NCBI RefSeq assembly: GCF_018320785.1
Contig: NC_054869.1
Span: forward strand, 41,505,789-41,569,788
Length of the DNA: 64,000 nt
Origin: Cheilinus undulatus
Lineage: Eukaryota; Chordata; Actinopteri; Labriformes; Labridae
Reading direction: 5' to 3'
Positions within the stretch are counted from its first letter, which is position 1, and each line of letters starts with the position of its first letter. The notes below the pieces were generated by a model. That model made no database searches. It saw only the letters and a list, made by a program, of their open reading frames with translations, and was not told the DNA's origin. This document shows, one piece after another, positions 58,691 to 64,000 of this stretch. The translations under genes were made by a program, and so were the position numbers.

Positions 58691-59770
58691 TAAACGTGAA
58701 TAATGCTTTATTTATGGTGACATGATACATGATACCAGTACTCCTTTGACTATGATGATGTTGATAGTGATGCCCACAATAACAGTGATGAATCGGAGTA
58801 CATTATTATGCTGCAGATTAAAATTTGACTTCTCAAAATTATATGGGACATAAATAATTATACTTTAAAATGACAATTAAGTTAAGTAAATAAAAAATAA
58901 AAAAGTCTTAGGTAGCTCTCCCGTGCAGCTCAGAGGTCTTGTGAGGCCATCTCTTTGCTGTTTAGCCTTCATTCTTTTGTCTCCAATCTTTTCATTATAT
59001 TGTCATGAATCATTTTATCTCATATTTATCTGAAGATTTTTATACAAAAAGAAGGGTGTCATATTTTACTCTTTAAGAGCTTATAAACAAAACCTTGATC
59101 AGGTTTCTAGTCACTCCCTTGGCAGCAGGGCACAGATTTTTCAGAAAGCCAGTCCACTCATAATCACAGATCTAGAGAACACCTGCAGTCACATTAACTG
59201 TACACACAACCTGCAGTTACAAAAGGTGATGGTATTTACACTTTCTATATTGTAGCAGCTAAAAAGATTGTTTTGTTTTGACTGTAGTATCAGACCTTCT
59301 TTTTTATCATTATGTCTTTATTGCCCACATATGATGTGCTTATTTGTTCTTCCTTTTCTTGTATTTCATGTCAGCCACGGCTTTCAGGTGTATGCATCTG
59401 TACTTGAGTACATGTGTCGGAAATAACTGTTCCTGCAGCAGTGTACATGTAGACAGTGTGGGCATACAGTATGTTTACACTGAGACTTTCTGTTGTGTAT
59501 GAACACATACACAGAAACCTATGCTGCGAGCAATGTATGTAGATATTGAGAAAATGCTACAAGTATGATAAAACATATTTATATATTTTCAGGCTGTCCC
59601 TCTGAATGTTTGTCCGTTTGTCCATACCTATGTCCAAACCATTATGCACTCAATGGTCCTCATTTATCAAACTTGCTTAGAGACCAGGGCAGATTTGGGA
59701 GTAGAAAACATTATGCGAGAAAGTCCATGTGTGATTTATTAGGAATGCACAGTATTGGATTTTTGCTGAT

Positions 59771-60630
59771 TAGTGTTGTAGTACTCGAGAACAGTCTTGG
59801 TCTTGAGACCAGTCTCAAGACCACATTTTGAATGTCTTGGTCTAGTCTCAGAGCCAAGAGGGTTTTTACTCGGTCTTGTCTTAAGACCAGCTGATCGGCT
59901 ATCCTTCGACTTCATTAATGCGATAATAAGGAGCAGCACTTGCTAAAATGACAAATAGCTACACCCGCAACAACTACACCTCAGACATCAGTCCATCTTA
60001 TTTCAAGTCAGATATATTTCTGAACATTTACTTTAGGCTGCATTTACCTGACAAACCTAGATAAATGTCTCATTTTCAGATATTTAAAATAATTCCAGAC
60101 TTGTCAGTGGTTTTTAAATACATACAAGGATTTAATTTTTACAAGTAATTGATTTTTTTAACAAGATTTGAGATTTTTGCATGTTGTGCTTTGAAAGAAT
60201 TGTAGACAGACCTTGTTATTATCCATCAAATTTATTTTTAAAAACTAAAATTAAAGAGAGAATGCTCTTTAACTGTTCAACTTTGTCATTTTTTTTAAAC
60301 AGACTTTTATGGTCTTGTTTTTTTTTTTTTTTTTAAAGATTTATTTTTGGCCTTTTTGCCTTTATTTGATAGGACAGTGGATAGAGTCAGAAACAGGGGA
60401 GAGAGCAGGGAGAGACATGCAGGAGATAGTGCCACGGGCTGGATCCGAACCCGGGTTGCCTGTGTATATGGCATGCGCCTTAACCACTCGACTACCGGCG
60501 CGCCAGTCTTGGTTTTGTCTCGGTCTCGGTCTTGACTTGGTCTCGACCCCCAAAAGTCTTCTTGGTCTTGTTGCACTCTGGTCTCAGGCAAAGCTTGGTC
60601 TCAGATATTGTGGTCTTGAGTACAACACTA
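59771..60630. mobile_element. hAT-type element with 8-bp target duplication, itself carrying a SINE
   Basis: The left end TAGTGTTGTAGTACTCGAGA and the reverse complement of the right end TAGTGTTGTACTCAAGA are inverted. TTGCTGAT flanks both ends (59763-59770 and 60631-60638). The subterminal regions repeat GTCTTGGTCT and GTCTCGGTCTCG on both sides. No transposase frame is visible. The target is another repeat that begins TAGGAATGCACAGTATTGG at about 59739, and a SINE (60318-60505) later landed inside. Confidence 0.75.
60318..60505 (-). repeat. tRNA-derived SINE nested in the hAT-type element, minus orientation
   Basis: On the minus strand the head has TAGTCGAGTGGTTAAGG (A box) and GGGTTCGGATCC (B box), and the element ends in a poly-A tail (T run 60318-60334 on the plus strand). 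GTCTTG flanks it (60312-60317, 60506-60511). Its body, with TAAAGGCAAAAAGGCC and AAAAATAAATC, matches the other two copies in the window. Confidence 0.75.
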
Positions 60631-60810
60631 TTGCTGATATTTAAATGTAGCTCAGAGCTGAAACACACAATTTAAAAAATTGCAGATGGACAAATTGACA
60701 AATTTCAGTCCTTAGAACACACCTTTATGTATAAGGAATGATAATGCATAAAGAAAAGTAATACGGAATAAAGGTAAGTAATACGGCAAAGAAACCTGCC
60801 CTCTCTAGCA

Positions 60811-61345
60811 CACCAGATAGATTAGTTTCACACATCTATCTGGGAAACCTCTTATAGACAGCGTTTGGGAAAGGGCAGAGACTTTGAAAAAAACTCAGAG
60901 TGGCCAATCAGAGCAACAACACACGTGACGTAGCGCTACCAAGAGGCAAACTCCATAGAGAACTACATGATGCGAGCCTGTAGACATGTCAGTACACGAC
61001 TTTAGTCGTTTTTGAAAAGAAAACAACTCAGTGCTGTTCTTTGTTCTTCTTTTAACGAAGAAATCTCGTCAAGTTCTGATAAAACAGGCGCTTTAGCAGC
61101 ATTCATGCTAATGTCTTCCACCATATCTACCCCGGCCCCTTGTTGCTGCTTGCATACGTCACAGCTCTGCCACACCTGAAAGCACTCCCCCTCATCGCTG
61201 ATTGGTCCTGTCACTTTCTAACTGGGCACAAACAGTTCAGACAGGAGCTTTGCAAGATGAATTCACCAGTGAGAAACACGGAAATGGGCGTATCCATCTG
61301 TTTTGCAAGGTTAGCCCTCCTTATTATGGTGTCAATTTCCAGGTG
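60811..61345 (-). repeat. RecQ-helicase-like repeat, copy 2 (uninterrupted)
   Basis: The minus strand reads VEDISMNAAKAPVLSELDEI, then SSLKEEQRTALSCFLFK, parallel to copy 1 at 30.75-31.88 kb. A hairpin CCAGATAGAT / ATCTATCTGG sits at its low-coordinate end. GTTCAGAC occurs once (61235-61242), showing the pre-insertion state of copy 1. The helicase core is absent, so this is a short internally deleted or truncated form. Confidence 0.6.
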
Positions 61346-63640
61346 AGAGAAGTAGATTAAAACTGAATATTTGTTGTTTGTCAGCATGGAAAGAGCCTAT
61401 TTTGTTTGGTAAATGAGGGACAGTGACTCAAAAGAGCTTTGAAGGAGTTTCTCTAAACTTTGCACCAGAGTCCACCCAAACTGAAGGCAGAAATGTTTAG
61501 ATTTTTGAGGTGAGAAGTCAAGCTCATTGGGCCTCATGATATCTCAAGAACACTTTAAGGGGTTTTCTTCAAACTTTATGCAAAAACCCATCCTGACTCA
61601 AGGATGAACTGATGAAACTTTGGATGTCAAGGTCACTTTGCCTCATGTTCCACCTTGCTGGTAAGATTTCTACCAGTCAGGTGTAAGGCCTCTCATAAAC
61701 CAGATATGCACTCAGGCCGATACATTAGCTTTGAGAGGTTTGGAAAATGCTTTTAAATATAACTTTTGTGCATGTCCTTGAGGGCTTCTGTAGCTATCCT
61801 ATCAATAACTTCTCTTCATAAGTTTGCCCTGACAACTATTTAGACCACAAAGTTCTGTCACCAATGGTGTTCAATAAATGCAGAGTAGTGGTTCTATAAC
61901 TGCCTCCAAAATTTAGTGAATTAAGTAAAAGTACAAGTTCAAAATAGTATTGCCTTATTGTTAAGTACCTAATAATTTCCCATATGTACAGTAGTGTAGT
62001 AACTGTTCTTTGGTTGTAGGATGTGTTTTGTTGAACAGAGGGGATTCTTCATCGGTGTGCATGGGAAGTTTGTTTTCCTGTGCTGACTTCCTCTGTCTCT
62101 TCCGCTGCTTTTACTCACCGTCTTTCTCCTCACAGTGGAGCCCAAGTGCTCTTACCCTCGCCTCTCCTCCACCTCACTCCCCACCACAAACCTCATCCCC
62201 CTCCTCTCTCCGTATCCAGCCACTAAACCTCCGGGACTAAGTCCAGTGTGGTCTTATTCAGCTCAGTGAGAACGCCTCGTCTCCCATCGTGCCCATTGAA
62301 CAACAGCTATGAGCGCGCTGAGACCCAGGGGTTTGAAGTCTATAACATTTGATCCATGGGAAACCCTCACGCACAATAACACAGCCGAACAAAGTAGCCC
62401 TAGTTCTGTGTGTCCCAAGAGGGCCACTGTAGACCGCAGATCTTATAACCTGTCCTGGATACATCACTCCCTCAGGATTGGACCACTCCCGACGTGAACA
62501 TCGAGGCCGGGGGAAGAACCTGGGCTAGATTGAGTTACACAGTCTCTGTGGTGCTGAGACTGAGGATACAGCCTGTCTGAATCAGTGTATAAAATGTGTG
62601 AATATAAGAAGGAAAATTTGTTTATATGTGCAGCTAATGGAACAATGAAACGTCTGCAAGTTATAGCCTTAAAGCTGCTGTTCACAGTGGGATGTTTTGC
62701 CAGAATTTCATTATAATTCCTCACTTTCCAGTAAAATAATATCCCCAAAACCCTCTCCAAGTGTTTATGTAATTTGACAAGGGATGCAACAATGAGGAAT
62801 CATTATCTCCAATGTTCGGGGAGGTGAAACAAAAAACAGCCCATCATGCTGTTTCCCATAGTTTAATGCTTTTGCCTGATCTGGTTCTCCACTTTGATCC
62901 CTTTACAGTCGACCTGAGCACAACATGTGATACCGCTAAAGGCGTATTCCTCCTATGAACAATAAATGAATGACCGTCGTCACATCAGGATGGAAAAACA
63001 GAAAGCCATTTTGTTCCACATTCCTCCTGTAATCTATTTAACAGAACTCAGAGCAGACTTCTTACTAAAGTTCATGAGGCTCTGCAGCAAAGTCATATGC
63101 AAGAGGAGTTATTTGATCCACTGTGGAGTGGGTAGGTGAGGAAGATACTGCTGCCGTCAGACTACTTTGTCTCAAACTGCTCTGTTAAAGTTTTGTATCA
63201 GTGGGTGGATCCGTTAATACATTGGTAGGATACTTTAGCATGGATTTACTTTATTGCTAAGAGACTTACTTTATATTACATTTGCACGCCAAGTGGTGCC
63301 CTGCTTGCGACCTGAACTTGTGTGCTTCCATGCTAAAAATGTGCAGTGCTAGACTCCCAAAAGATTTCAGGAGAGGACAAAGTGTATCATATCATGCACC
63401 ATTGCACTGTATCATACTATGTTGTATCATACTTAATTAAATATATATTCAGAGCCTATGTTATCACTTTATATCATGTCTGTTCATGTCGCATTGTGTC
63501 TTGTAGACACATAACCTTTTTTCCCTCACTGTCTGACATTAAATCTGCCTAATCTTTTCCTGTTTTAGGTCAGTTAGGATTACCAAAATTATTTCTAATT
63601 GCCAAATGCCAGAATAATGAGATTTGTTTTATTACTTTCT
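61346..63640. other. No firm gene; exon-like segment at 62136-62269
   Basis: Mostly unique-looking sequence. At 62136 a good acceptor (TCTTTCTCCTCACAG) opens frames such as EPKCSYPRLSSTSLPTTN (to TGA at 62267-62269) or WSPSALTLASPPPHSPPQ (to TAA at 62238-62240), and a 62-codon ORF starts at 62309. AATAAA occurs near 62960. These may be terminal exons of an unidentified plus-strand gene, but I cannot fix frame or partner exons. Confidence 0.25.
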
Positions 63641-63642
63641 TC

Positions 63643-64000
63643 AAAGTCAGAAGTGTACATATACTAAGATTACTATGCCTTTAAATAATTTGTGTAAGTC
63701 CAGATGAGGATGTCATGGCTTTGGAAGCTTCTGATAGGTTAACTGACAACATTTGAGTTAATTGGAGGTACACCTGTGGATATATCTTAAGGTACCCCTT
63801 AAACACACTGCCTCCTTGTATGACATCTTGGGAACATCCAAAGAAATCAGCCGAGATGTCAGGAAGAGAAGTCTGATTCATCCTGGGGCACAACTTCCAG
63901 ATGCCTGAAGGTTCCACGTTCATCATAGGAAGGAGACGGGTTCTGTGTCCCATAGATGATCTTGCTTTGGTGCAAAATGTGAGCATCACACCTAGAATAA
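63643..64000 (+). mobile_element. Sleeping Beauty-type Tc1 element, left part, cut by window end
   Basis: GTCAGAAGTGTACATATACT matches the inner direct repeat of the left terminal repeat in salmonid-type Tc1 elements, followed by the characteristic GATGTCATGGCTTTGGAAGC and GGTTCCACGTTCATC. The transposase N-terminal coding stretch is entered on the plus strand near 63.83 kb but is already frameshifted (for example relative to CCAAAGAAATCAGCCGAGAT). The rest lies outside the window. Confidence 0.75.

Noticed and set aside
1..64000. CRISPR arrays, operons, phage or defence genes
   Set aside because: I found no evenly spaced repeat-spacer pattern, ribosome-binding sites or prokaryotic gene packing; all firm genes are spliced vertebrate genes.

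Overview
This window is vertebrate nuclear DNA, almost certainly from a ray-finned (teleost) fish. It holds multi-exon genes with GT-AG introns, is AT-rich outside exons, and is full of fish-type repeats: Tc1/mariner relics of several subfamilies, an L2/CR1-like LINE, piggyBac-type and hAT-type miniature elements, and tRNA-headed SINEs. No CRISPR, operon, phage or other prokaryotic feature is present.

Layout. 1-2430: upstream repeats. 2438-19472 (+): naa35, auxiliary subunit of the NatC N-terminal acetyltransferase, 22 coding exons that join in frame to 724 codons plus stop. 19.9-22.2 kb: Tc1 relics between two convergent genes. 22.2-34.7 kb (-): golm1 (Golgi membrane protein 1, GP73), nine coding exons joining to 399 codons plus stop, a 5' UTR exon near 34.6 kb, and a probable separate 3' UTR exon. 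35.4-53.1 kb (-): lmbrd2, 17 coding exons joining to 687 codons plus stop. 53.1-53.5 kb: a compact promoter-like gap. 53.5-56.7 kb (+): a possible unidentified small gene head-to-head with lmbrd2. 56-64 kb: mostly repeats, some unassigned ORFs, and the left part of a Sleeping Beauty-type Tc1 element cut by the window end.

The three firm genes have separate jobs: co-translational N-terminal acetylation (naa35), a Golgi type II membrane protein (golm1), and a multi-pass LMBR1-family membrane protein (lmbrd2). naa35 and golm1 are tail-to-tail, as in human 9q21; lmbrd2 is on 5p13 in human but on the same ancestral chromosome (chicken Z).

My exon coordinates come from reading splice sites and checking phase by hand. 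All three gene models close exactly in frame, which is strong internal support. I found no new multi-gene system. The most informative signals are nested transposons whose target-site duplications and pre-insertion sites can be read directly, an uninterrupted 948-codon LINE reading frame inside naa35, a changed furin motif in golm1, and the possible small gene beside lmbrd2.
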